In this document: positions 1-5,254 of the stretch, one piece after another | Position numbering within the stretch: position 1 is the first letter of the stretch | Layout of the letters: each line of letters opens with the position of its first letter | NCBI GenBank assembly: GCA_028706695.1 | Contig: JAQTVU010000236.1 | Span: forward strand, 1-5,254 | DNA: 5,254 bases | Reading direction: 5' to 3' | From: Mycobacterium sp. | GTDB taxonomy: Bacteria > Actinomycetota > Actinomycetes > Mycobacteriales > Mycobacteriaceae | The notes under the pieces: generated by a model | What the model saw: the letters and a program-made list of their open reading frames with translations, nothing else | The model's database searches: none | Told to the model about the DNA's origin: nothing | Made by a program: the position numbers and the translations under genes

Positions 1-966
1 CAGAAGGCGCTGGCCGCGGGCGACGCCTACGCCGGCCAGATCGCCGAGCTGGCCGAACGCGGCGCCGACGTCGACGCGACCATCCGCACGGTCACCACCG
101 ACGACGTCCGCGACGCCTGCGACGTGATGGCCCCGATCTGGGAGGCTTCCGACGGTGTCGACGGCCGGGTGTCGATCGAGGTCGACCCGCGGCTTTCCCA
201 CGACACCGACAAGACCATCGCGCAGGCCGTCGAGCTGTGGAAGATCGTCGGCCGGCCGAACCTGCTGATCAAGATCCCGGCCACCAAGGCCGGCCTGCCG
301 GCGATCACCGCCGCTCTGGCGGAAGGGATTTCGGTCAACGTCACCTTGATCTTCTCCGTCGAACGGCACCGCGAGGTGATGGACGCCTACCTGGCCGGGC
401 TGGAGAAGGCCCGCCAGGCGGGCCACGAGTTGTCCAACATCTGTTCGGTGGCATCGTTTTTCGTGTCACGCGTGGACACCGAGGTCGACAAGCGGCTGGA
501 CAAGATCGGTTCCGAGCGGGCGTTGGGGTTGCGCGGCAAGGCCGGTATCGCCAACGCGCGCCTAGCTTATGCGGCCTACCAAGAGGTGTTCGAGGGCGGC
601 GACCGGTTCCGGGCGCTCAAGTCCCACGGTGCCCGGGTGCAGCGCCCGCTGTGGGCGTCCACCGGCGTGAAGAACCCCAACTACCCCGACACCCTCTACG
701 TCACCGAACTGGTCGCACCCAACACGGTGAACACCATGCCGGAGAATACGATCGACGCCGTGGCCGACCACGGTGAGGTCAAAGGCGACACGGTCAGCGG
801 CACGGCCGCGGCCGCCCGGACGGTGTTCGAGGACCTGCAGGCGGTCGGCGTCGACCTGACCGACGTGTTCCGGGTGCTCGAGAACGAAGGCGTGGACAAG
901 TTCGTCGCCTCCTGGGACCAGCTGCTGGAGGAGACACAGAACCAGCTGCGTTCCGCTGCCAAATGA
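1..966 (+). CDS. tal: Transaldolase, 3' part (N-terminus outside window)
   Basis: Transaldolase moves a dihydroxyacetone unit from sedoheptulose 7-phosphate to glyceraldehyde 3-phosphate in the cytosolic non-oxidative pentose phosphate pathway. The frame is open from base 1 and gives 321 residues before TGA at 964-966. The mycobacterial enzyme is about 373 residues, so roughly 50 N-terminal residues are missing, and the first internal ATG at 124 is not the real start. Visible blocks, in window residue numbers, are NLLIKIPAT (87-95) with the likely Schiff-base lysine K91, NVTLIFS (113-119), [11 protein letters not shown] (149-159) and [12 protein letters not shown] (215-226). These fit the longer actinobacterial/cyanobacterial-type transaldolase. 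The stop overlaps the zwf2 start by 4 nt (ATGA), implying one transcript and translational coupling. No frameshift or lost motif is seen. The identification is secure; the N-terminal catalytic aspartate region cannot be checked here. Confidence 0.96.
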   Translation, partial: QKALAAGDAYAGQIAELAERGADVDATIRTVTTDDVRDACDVMAPIWEASDGVDGRVSIEVDPRLSHDTDKTIAQAVELWKIVGRPNLLIKIPATKAGLPAITAALAEGISVNVTLIFSVERHREVMDAYLAGLEKARQAGHELSNICSVASFFVSRVDTEVDKRLDKIGSERALGLRGKAGIANARLAYAAYQEVFEGGDRFRALKSHGARVQRPLWASTGVKNPNYPDTLYVTELVAPNTVNTMPENTIDAVADHGEVKGDTVSGTAAAARTVFEDLQAVGVDLTDVFRVLENEGVDKFVASWDQLLEETQNQLRSAAK

Positions 967-2504
967 GCCGGGGCGCTGCCACACCATGGCACAACCCGTT
1001 GCGGGACAAGCGCGATAAGCGGCTGCCGAGGATCCCCGGCCCGTGCGGCATGGTGATCTTCGGCGTCACGGGGGACCTGGCACGCAAGAAGGTGATGCCG
1101 GCGATCTACGACCTGGCCAACCGCGGGCTGCTGCCGCCGGCCTTCTCGCTGGTGGGCTTCGCCCGAAGGGATTGGGAGACCGAGGATTTCAGCCAGGTGG
1201 TCCACCAGGCGGTCAAAGATCACTGCCGGACGCCGTTTCGTCAGGAAAACTGGGAGCGGCTGGCCGAGGGCTTTCGTTTCGTGCCGGGCTCGTTCGACGA
1301 CGAGGAGGCGTTCGCGCGCCTCGCCGAAGCCCTGGATAAGCTCGACGCCGAGCGCGGCACCGGCGGCAACCATGCGTTCTACCTGGCCATCCCGCCCAAG
1401 TCGTTCCCGGTGGTGTGCGAGCAGCTGCACAAATCGGGCCTGGCCCGGCCGCAGGGCGACCGATGGAGCCGCGTGGTCATCGAGAAGCCGTTCGGCCACG
1501 ACCTGCAAAGCGCGCAGGCCCTGAACACGGCCGTCAACGCGGTCTTTCCCGAGGAGTCGGTTTTCCGCATCGACCACTACCTGGGCAAAGAAACGGTGCG
1601 AAACATCCTGGCATTGCGGTTCGCCAACCAGTTGTTCGAACCGGTCTGGAACTCCAACTACGTCGACCATGTGCAGATCACCATGGCCGAAGACATCGGG
1701 CTGGGCGGGCGGGCCGGCTACTACGACGGCATCGGCGCCGCGCGCGACGTCATCCAGAACCACCTGATACAACTGTTGGCGCTGACTGCGATGGAAGAGC
1801 CGGTGAGCTTCAATCCGTCCGCGCTGCAGGCGGAGAAGATCAAGGTGCTGTCGGCCACGCAGCTGGCCGAGCCGCTGGATGAGACCACCAGCCGCGGGCA
1901 GTACGCCGGCGGCTGGCAGGGCGGCGAGAAGGTGGTCGGCCTGCTCGACGAGGAGGGTTTCGCGACGGACTCCACCACCGAGACGTTCGCCGCCATCACC
2001 CTCGAGGTGAACACCCGCCGCTGGGCCGGGGTGCCGTTCTACCTGCGCACCGGAAAACGCTTGGGCCGCAGGGTGACCGAGATCGCCATGGTGTTCAAAC
2101 GCGCACCGCATCTGCCGTTCGACGCCACGATGACCGACGAGCTGGGCGCCAACGCGATGGTCATCCGGGTACAGCCCGACGAAGGGGTCACCCTGCGCTT
2201 CGGCTCCAAGGTGCCCGGCACCGCGATGGAGGTCCGTGACGTCAACATGGATTTCTCCTACGGTTCGGCGTTCGCCGAGGAGTCCCCGGAGGCCTACGAG
2301 CAGCTGATCCTGGACGTGCTGCTCGGCGAGCCGTCCCTGTTCCCGGTCAACGAAGAGGTCGAGTTGGCTTGGCGGATACTGGATCCCGCTTTGAACAACT
2401 GGGCCGCCCACGGCAAGCCGGAACCGTACGAGGCCGGTACGTGGGGCCCGGAGTCATCCTTTGACATGTTGCGCCGCACCGGCCGGGAATGGCGACGCCC
2501 ATGA
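963..2504 (+). CDS. zwf2: Glucose-6-phosphate dehydrogenase
   Basis: This enzyme oxidises glucose 6-phosphate to 6-phosphogluconolactone with reduction of NADP (or F420-independent equivalent cofactor use), the entry step of the oxidative pentose phosphate pathway. The product is 513 residues, close to the 514 I recall for M. tuberculosis Zwf2. The N-terminal Rossmann fold carries FGVTGDLA (33-40). EKPFGHD is at 174-180, and the substrate signature RIDHYLGKE is at 202-210 with D204 and H205. [16 protein letters not shown] (252-267) ends in the expected catalytic base H267. The ATG at 963 is chosen because it makes a 4-nt overlap with the tal stop and gives family-like length. No good Shine-Dalgarno precedes it, so initiation probably depends on translation of tal. 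The last codons and TGA (2502-2504) abut the repeat array, and the final bases cgacgccc before ATGA are identical to the end of the repeat unit. OpcA, encoded after the repeats, is its usual partner. Confidence 0.97.
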   Translation: MSRGAATPWHNPLRDKRDKRLPRIPGPCGMVIFGVTGDLARKKVMPAIYDLANRGLLPPAFSLVGFARRDWETEDFSQVVHQAVKDHCRTPFRQENWERLAEGFRFVPGSFDDEEAFARLAEALDKLDAERGTGGNHAFYLAIPPKSFPVVCEQLHKSGLARPQGDRWSRVVIEKPFGHDLQSAQALNTAVNAVFPEESVFRIDHYLGKETVRNILALRFANQLFEPVWNSNYVDHVQITMAEDIGLGGRAGYYDGIGAARDVIQNHLIQLLALTAMEEPVSFNPSALQAEKIKVLSATQLAEPLDETTSRGQYAGGWQGGEKVVGLLDEEGFATDSTTETFAAITLEVNTRRWAGVPFYLRTGKRLGRRVTEIAMVFKRAPHLPFDATMTDELGANAMVIRVQPDEGVTLRFGSKVPGTAMEVRDVNMDFSYGSAFAEESPEAYEQLILDVLLGEPSLFPVNEEVELAWRILDPALNNWAAHGKPEPYEAGTWGPESSFDMLRRTGREWRRP

Positions 2505-2557
2505 TCCGCGTCGACGACGATGCAGAGCGAAGCGATGAGGAGGAGCGACGCCCATGA
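2501..2557 (+). CDS. MIRU micro-ORF 1 (18 aa, acidic)
   Basis: ATG at 2501 overlaps the zwf2 stop as ATGA, and TGA is at 2555-2557. The predicted peptide is [18 protein letters not shown], with eight acidic and four arginine residues. It has no hydrophobic segment or known fold, so a function as a protein is doubtful. This first unit differs from the others in what precedes it: its start is preceded by zwf2 coding sequence, without the AGGAGG motif, so its translation would depend on ribosomes finishing zwf2. The open frame is certain; translation is inferred from the junction geometry. Confidence 0.45.
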   Translation: MIRVDDDAERSDEEERRP

Positions 2558-2610
2558 TCCGCGTCGACGACGATGCAGAGCGAAGCGATGAGGAGGAGCG
2601 ACGCCCATGA
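2554..2610 (+). CDS. MIRU micro-ORF 2 (18 aa, acidic)
   Basis: The encoded peptide is identical to that of micro-ORF 1. The start overlaps the stop of micro-ORF 1 by ATGA and is the first in the array to have its own strong ribosome-binding site, AGGAGG at 2538-2543, supplied by unit 1. TGA is at 2608-2610. It could initiate by re-initiation or independently. Confidence 0.45.
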   Translation: MIRVDDDAERSDEEERRP

Positions 2611-2663
2611 TCCGCGTCGACGACGATGCAGAGCGAAGCGATGAGGAGGAGCGACGCCCATGA
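2607..2663 (+). CDS. MIRU micro-ORF 3 (18 aa, acidic)
   Basis: Third identical 18-codon frame. It starts inside the stop of micro-ORF 2, with AGGAGG at 2591-2596 in unit 2, and its TGA (2661-2663) overlaps the ATG of unit 4. Loss or gain of such a whole unit would leave neighbouring frames unchanged. Confidence 0.45.
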   Translation: MIRVDDDAERSDEEERRP

Positions 2664-2716
2664 TCCGCGTCGACGACGATGCAGAGCGAAGCGATGAGGA
2701 GGAGCGACGCCAATGA
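2660..2716 (+). CDS. MIRU micro-ORF 4 (18 aa), overlapping opcA start
   Basis: The last micro-ORF ends in Gln instead of Pro because base 2712 is A (codon CAA at 2711-2713): [18 protein letters not shown]. Its TGA at 2714-2716 overlaps the opcA ATG (2713-2715). Of the four, this one is best placed to influence opcA translation directly. No protein function is proposed. Confidence 0.45.
   Translation: MIRVDDDAERSDEEERRQ
2697..2702 (+). promoter_or_regulatory. Shine-Dalgarno of opcA, supplied by the last repeat unit
   Basis: AGGAGG is a perfect match to the 16S anti-Shine-Dalgarno core, with 10 nt before the opcA ATG at 2713; the extended GAGGAGGAG runs 2696-2704. It belongs to the repeat rather than to unique opcA leader sequence, so opcA takes its ribosome-binding site from the array. 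Equivalent sites at 2538, 2591 and 2644 precede the next micro-ORF start in each unit. I see no complementary CCTCC in the unit that would mask it. Confidence 0.75.
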
Positions 2717-3624
2717 TCGTCGACATGCCGGACACCAGCACCACCGCGGTCAACAAGAAACTCCACGAGCTGCGAGAACGAACCGGGGCCGTCGCGATGG
2801 GCCGGGTGTTGACGCTGATCATCGCGCCGGACAGCGTGGCCGTGCTCGAAGAGTCCATCGAAGCGGCCAACGCCGCCAGCCACGAGCACCCCAGCCGCAT
2901 CATCGTCACGATGCGGGGCGACCCTTATGCCGACAAACCCCGCCTGGACGCACAACTGCGCGCCGGCGGCGACACCGGCGCCGGCGAGGTCGTGGTGCTG
3001 CGGCTGTCCGGACCGCTTGCCGGCCACGCCGCCAGCGTGGTCACCCCGTTCCTGCTGCCCGACATCCCGGTGGTGGCGTGGTGGCCGGACGTCGCACCGG
3101 CGGTACCCGCCCAAGACCCGTTGGGCAAGTTGGCGATTCGGCGCATCACCGACGCCACCAACGGCGTCGATCCGGTGTCGGCGATCAAGAGCCGACTGCC
3201 CGGCTACACCGCCGGTGACACCGACCTGGCCTGGGCGCGCGTCACATACTGGCGGGCGTTGCTCGCCTCCACCGTCGACCAGCCGCCGCACGACCCGATC
3301 GAGTCGGCACTGGTATCCGGGCTGAGAGACGAGCCCGCGCTCGACGTCCTGGCGGGCTGGCTGGCCAGTCGCATCGACGGGCCAGTACGCCGGGCCGTGG
3401 GCGGGCTCAGGGTGGAGCTGGTGCGCAGCAGCGAGACCATTGTCTTGAGCCGGCCCCAGGAGGGCAGGACGGCCACGCTGAGCCGGACGGCCCGGCCGGA
3501 CACCCTGCTTCCGTTGGCGCGCCGGGAAACCGGCGAGTGCCTCGCCGAAGACCTGCGGCGACTGGACCCCGACGAGATCTACCAATCAGCGCTGGAAGGC
3601 ATCGAGAAAGTGCAGCACGTGTGA
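2713..3624 (+). CDS. opcA: OpcA, G6PDH assembly/effector protein
   Basis: OpcA proteins support assembly or activity of glucose-6-phosphate dehydrogenase. This is known in cyanobacteria and corynebacteria, where opcA also lies beside zwf. The product is 303 residues, the length I recall for the M. tuberculosis homologue, with the same style of N-terminus (MIVDMPDT). Blocks typical of the family are [12 protein letters not shown] (61-72), [12 protein letters not shown] (114-125), [14 protein letters not shown] (171-184) and the C-terminal [15 protein letters not shown] (276-290). I know of no catalytic motif, signal peptide or membrane segment, so a cytosolic partner of Zwf2 is expected. The start at 2713 follows a perfect AGGAGG and overlaps the stop of the last repeat micro-ORF. 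The stop overlaps the devB GTG. Separation from zwf2 by 208 nt of repeats is the unusual feature, since partner genes of this kind are usually tightly coupled. Confidence 0.95.
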   Translation: MIVDMPDTSTTAVNKKLHELRERTGAVAMGRVLTLIIAPDSVAVLEESIEAANAASHEHPSRIIVTMRGDPYADKPRLDAQLRAGGDTGAGEVVVLRLSGPLAGHAASVVTPFLLPDIPVVAWWPDVAPAVPAQDPLGKLAIRRITDATNGVDPVSAIKSRLPGYTAGDTDLAWARVTYWRALLASTVDQPPHDPIESALVSGLRDEPALDVLAGWLASRIDGPVRRAVGGLRVELVRSSETIVLSRPQEGRTATLSRTARPDTLLPLARRETGECLAEDLRRLDPDEIYQSALEGIEKVQHV

Positions 3625-4364
3625 ATACCGTCGTCGACGTCTTCGATGAGCCCCGGGCCCTGATCGAGGCGGCGGCCAGGCGCTTGGTCGACACCATGCA
3701 GAGCGCCATGATGGCCAGGGGGCGGGCGCTGGTCGTGCTCACCGGCGGCAGCAACGGCATCGCGCTACTCGAGCAGGTGGGCGACCTGGCGCAGCTGGTC
3801 GACTGGTCCAAGGTGCATCTGTTCTGGGGCGACGAGCGCTACGTCCCGGAGAACGACGACGAGCGCAACGACAAGCAGGCCCGGGAGGCGTTGCTCGACC
3901 GCATCGACATCCCGTCCAGCCACGTGCACGCGATGCCGGCCAGCGACGGCGAATTCGGCAGCGATCTCGCCGCCGCGGCGCTGGCCTACGAACAGCTGCT
4001 CGCGGCCAACGCCGAATCCGGCGCGCTGGTGCCGGATTTCGACGTCCACCTGCTGGGCATGGGGCCAGAGGGCCACATCAACTCCCTGTTCCCGGAGACT
4101 GCTGCGGTGCGCGAAACGACCCGCATGGTGGTCCCGGTGGACAATTCCCCCAAGCCGCCGCCTCAGCGAATCACTTTGACACTGCCGGCGGTTCAGCGAT
4201 CGCGGGAAGTCTGGCTGCTGGTGTCGGGAGCGTCGAAGGCCGACGCGGCGGCCGCTGCGATCGGCGGCGCCCCGCCGGCCTCCGTACCGGCGGCCGGGGC
4301 GGTCGGATCCGAAACCACCCGGTGGCTGCTCGACCGGGCGGCCGCGTCCAAGCTGCCCGGCTGA
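3621..4364 (+). CDS. devB: 6-phosphogluconolactonase
   Basis: It hydrolyses 6-phosphoglucono-1,5-lactone, the product of Zwf2, to 6-phosphogluconate (SugarP isomerase-like fold, also named pgl). From GTG at 3621 the product is 247 residues, the length I recall for M. tuberculosis DevB. Motifs are TGGSNG (41-46) in the phosphate-binding loop, FWGDERYVP (68-76), and [13 protein letters not shown] (146-158) with the catalytic-type histidine H152. The GTG start is preferred over an upstream in-frame ATG at 3537 because that would extend 84 nt into opcA, whereas GTG makes a 4-nt GTGA overlap with the opcA stop and gives family length. A weak purine run (GAGAAAG, 3604-3610) lies 10 nt upstream, so translational coupling to opcA is likely. 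The usual first TGG(G)G loop residue is Ser here (GGSNG), a mild variation. Confidence 0.96.
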   Translation: MNTVVDVFDEPRALIEAAARRLVDTMQSAMMARGRALVVLTGGSNGIALLEQVGDLAQLVDWSKVHLFWGDERYVPENDDERNDKQAREALLDRIDIPSSHVHAMPASDGEFGSDLAAAALAYEQLLAANAESGALVPDFDVHLLGMGPEGHINSLFPETAAVRETTRMVVPVDNSPKPPPQRITLTLPAVQRSREVWLLVSGASKADAAAAAIGGAPPASVPAAGAVGSETTRWLLDRAAASKLPG

Positions 4365-4371
4365 CGCCGGC

Positions 4372-4377
4372 GATAAT
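4372..4377 (+). promoter_or_regulatory. Candidate -10 element for a leaderless transcript
   Basis: GATAAT lies in the 20-nt gap after devB, differing from TATAAT at one base (the first). Seven bases separate it from the A of the ATG at 4385, the spacing expected if transcription begins at the start codon. Leaderless mRNAs of this kind are common in mycobacteria. No -35 box is recognisable, and no Shine-Dalgarno precedes 4385. The first base, G for T, is a mismatch at an important position, so this is a candidate only. Confidence 0.35.
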
Positions 4378-4384
4378 CACCGTC

Positions 4385-4774
4385 ATGGCATACAGAACCG
4401 GCCGCGGCCGGCCGGAGCGCAGCCGGATCAAGACGCTCACCCTGGCGGCGCTGAACGCCGACAAGACGGTGGAACAGGTCGAAGACGTCCTCGACGGGCT
4501 GAGCAAGACGATGGCTGAGCTCAACAGTTCCCTCCATGCGCTCAACGCCACGGTCGAGCGCATGGAGGCCGGCCTCGATCGCCTGGACGGCACCCTTTCC
4601 GGCCTCGACAACCTGGCCAAGCGGCTGCTCGGGCTGGTCGAGCCGGTGGAGGCCATCGTCGACCGGATCGACGACATCGTCAAAGTCGGTGAGACGCTGA
4701 CCTGGCCCCTGTCGGTCACCGAGCGTGCGGTGCACGGCCTGCTGGACCGGCTGCGCAACCGCACGGTGCGCTAG
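4385..4774 (+). CDS. Conserved hypothetical coiled-coil protein (Rv1444c position)
   Basis: The function is unknown; by position and size (129 residues; the M. tuberculosis neighbour is about 136) it corresponds to Rv1444c. The N-terminus is basic (R4, R7, R9, R12, R14, K16). From V32 to V99 almost every a/d position of one heptad register is aliphatic or Met: 32, 36, 39, 43, 46, 50, 53, 57, 60, 64, 67, 71, 74, 81, 85, 88, 92, 95, 99, with Ala at 78 and a proline at 87. This predicts a long helix or coiled coil, probably oligomeric or a partner-binding rod. There is no signal peptide or transmembrane segment. The ATG at 4385 is chosen because the alternative ATG at 4322 would overlap devB by 43 nt and add a low-complexity extension. 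It follows devB by 20 nt and may be co-transcribed, or served by the GATAAT element just upstream. A cytosolic scaffold role is only a guess. Confidence 0.8.
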   Translation: MAYRTGRGRPERSRIKTLTLAALNADKTVEQVEDVLDGLSKTMAELNSSLHALNATVERMEAGLDRLDGTLSGLDNLAKRLLGLVEPVEAIVDRIDDIVKVGETLTWPLSVTERAVHGLLDRLRNRTVR

Positions 4775-4839
4775 GCCGCCGGGGCGGGTCGGTGACAGCG
4801 CGCGGACCGCAACATGATTCGGCTCGCGTCGGCCAGGTG

Positions 4840-4847
4840 TATATGGT
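4840..4847 (+). promoter_or_regulatory. Weak candidate -10 region before the antiporter gene
   Basis: TATATGGT is the most AT-rich stretch in the 85-bp gap and includes TATGGT (4842-4847), fitting the loose mycobacterial TANNNT -10 pattern. It would place a start point near 4854, just before the GTG at 4860. No -35 element is seen. The rest of the gap (4775-4839) shows no gene, convincing terminator or repeat. Confidence 0.3.
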
Positions 4848-4859
4848 GCACTGTGCGCC

Positions 4860-5254
4860 GTGACGAACGTCTTTTCGTACGTGCTCCTCGACGTCGCGGC
4901 GATCATGGCGCTCGCGCGGCTATTCGGCAGGGTTGCCCGCATTTTCCGGCAGCCGGCGGTGATCGGCGAAATCGTCGCCGGAATTGCGCTCGGCCCCAGC
5001 CTGCTCGGCCTGTTGCCCCATCACGTCGACACCTACATCTTCCCCAGCGGCGTGCTGCCCTACTTGGGCATATTGGGTCAGCTCGGACTGGTGCTCTTCA
5101 TGTTCATCGTGGGTCTGGAACTCGACGTCTCGCTGCTTCGGGGCCGCCAGGGCGCCGCCGGCGTGATATCCGTCCTGTCGATCGTTGCGCCCTTCGCGCT
5201 CGGCGCCCTGTTGACTTTCGACCTCTACCCCCACCACAACGTCGTTCACGGCAG
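4860..5254 (+). CDS. Monovalent cation:proton antiporter, CPA2/Kef type, N-terminal part
   Basis: This is an inner-membrane antiporter that would exchange Na+ or K+ for protons. Only 131 codons lie in the window; the family core is usually around 380 residues or more. The diagnostic block is QPAVIGEIVAGIALGPSLLG at 31-50, followed by FMFIVGLELD at 80-89, both typical of KefB/CPA2 exchangers. Hydrophobic helices are visible at about 4-22, 32-52, 66-88 and 100-120. GTG at 4860 is preferred: the frame is closed upstream by TGA at 4815-4817, no ATG or other GTG lies between, and starting at the internal ATG 4905 would delete most of the first helix. No clear Shine-Dalgarno is present. The ion specificity and any C-terminal TrkA/RCK domain lie outside the window. 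The 85-bp gap suggests its own promoter or loose operon membership, and it has no evident metabolic tie to the pentose phosphate genes. Confidence 0.9.
   Translation, partial: MTNVFSYVLLDVAAIMALARLFGRVARIFRQPAVIGEIVAGIALGPSLLGLLPHHVDTYIFPSGVLPYLGILGQLGLVLFMFIVGLELDVSLLRGRQGAAGVISVLSIVAPFALGALLTFDLYPHHNVVHG

Larger units (their letters stand above)
2501..2712 (+). repeat. Four tandem 53-bp MIRU-type repeats between zwf2 and opcA
   Basis: Four head-to-tail 53-bp units start at 2501, 2554, 2607 and 2660. By my reading units 1-3 are identical, and unit 4 differs only in its last base (A at 2712 instead of C). Each unit begins ATGATCCGCGTCGAC, contains the core GATGCAGAGCGAAGCGATG followed by AGGAGGAG, and ends CGACGCCC. 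The core is familiar from mycobacterial interspersed repetitive units, such as those described between senX3 and regX3, and the 53-bp length matches the short MIRU class. Each unit holds one 18-codon frame whose TGA overlaps the next ATG, plus an AGGAGG motif 10 nt before that ATG. Because 53 is not a multiple of 3, successive frames shift by one base and are rejoined by the 4-nt overlap. Near-perfect identity suggests recent expansion, so copy number is likely to vary between strains. The array is on the operon's coding strand and has no spacers. Confidence 0.95.

Noticed and set aside
696..2411. Long antisense open frame opposite tal and zwf2
   Set aside because: High-GC third-position shadow of zwf2; the sense strand encodes a clear enzyme with all motifs.
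2509..2519. Regulatory hairpin in each repeat unit (CGTC/GACG)
   Set aside because: Four base pairs with a three-base loop is too weak, and it does not involve the Shine-Dalgarno or start codon.
2520..2591. Second frame in each repeat unit giving an arginine-rich 23-residue peptide
   Set aside because: The ATG at 2520 has no Shine-Dalgarno and its frame is out of register with the ATGA chain. It overlaps the better-supported micro-ORFs.
2501..2712. CRISPR array
   Set aside because: The units are directly contiguous with no unique spacers, are coding-strand in-phase with flanking genes, and match a MIRU core.
2347..3585. Long antisense open frame across the repeats and opcA
   Set aside because: The reverse complement of the repeat lacks stops in all frames, so the 53-bp array artificially extends an antisense shadow of opcA. 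The product is low-complexity and no family is recognisable.
3537..3620. Upstream ATG start for devB
   Set aside because: It would overlap opcA by 88 nt and add 28 residues of Arg/Pro-rich sequence absent from the family; GTG at 3621 fits length and the overlap pattern.
4322..4384. Upstream ATG start for the coiled-coil gene
   Set aside because: The 21 added residues lie mostly inside the devB coding region; the ATG at 4385 gives a family-like size.
4776..4787. Rho-independent terminator (CCGCC/GGCGG) after the coiled-coil gene
   Set aside because: The loop would be only two bases, the effective stem about four base pairs, and no T-run follows.

Overview
The window reads as the chromosome of a mycobacterium. 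It is GC-rich, all genes lie on the + strand, and the gene order transaldolase, G6P dehydrogenase, OpcA, 6-phosphogluconolactonase, small coiled-coil protein matches what I recall of the M. tuberculosis block Rv1448c to Rv1444c (tal-zwf2-opcA-devB-Rv1444c). A 53-bp tandem repeat with the hallmarks of a mycobacterial interspersed repetitive unit (MIRU) sits inside the operon and supports the genus call. The exact species cannot be fixed from the sequence alone. A slow grower other than M. tuberculosis is plausible, because the last gene is a cation:proton antiporter that I do not recall at this place in M. tuberculosis.

Layout: 1-966 is the 3' part of transaldolase (start off the left edge). 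963-2504 is glucose-6-phosphate dehydrogenase (zwf2). 2501-2712 is four head-to-tail 53-bp repeat units, each carrying an 18-codon open frame. 2713-3624 is opcA, the G6PDH assembly/effector protein. 3621-4364 is 6-phosphogluconolactonase (devB/pgl). 4385-4774 is a small protein with a very regular heptad pattern. 4775-4859 is a short intergenic gap. From 4860 to the right edge is the N-terminal part of a CPA2-family monovalent cation:proton antiporter.

The first genes are the pentose phosphate pathway. Zwf2 with OpcA makes 6-phosphogluconolactone and reduced cofactor, DevB hydrolyses the lactone, and transaldolase works in the non-oxidative branch. Every junction from tal to devB is a 4-nt ATGA or GTGA stop/start overlap. 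The repeat array keeps this arithmetic: zwf2, four micro-ORFs and opcA are joined by consecutive ATGA overlaps, and each unit also carries a strong AGGAGG ribosome-binding site. The array therefore inserts 212 bp between an enzyme and its activator without damaging the zwf2 stop or the opcA start, and may act as a copy-number-variable translational relay. This is the most interesting structure in the window.
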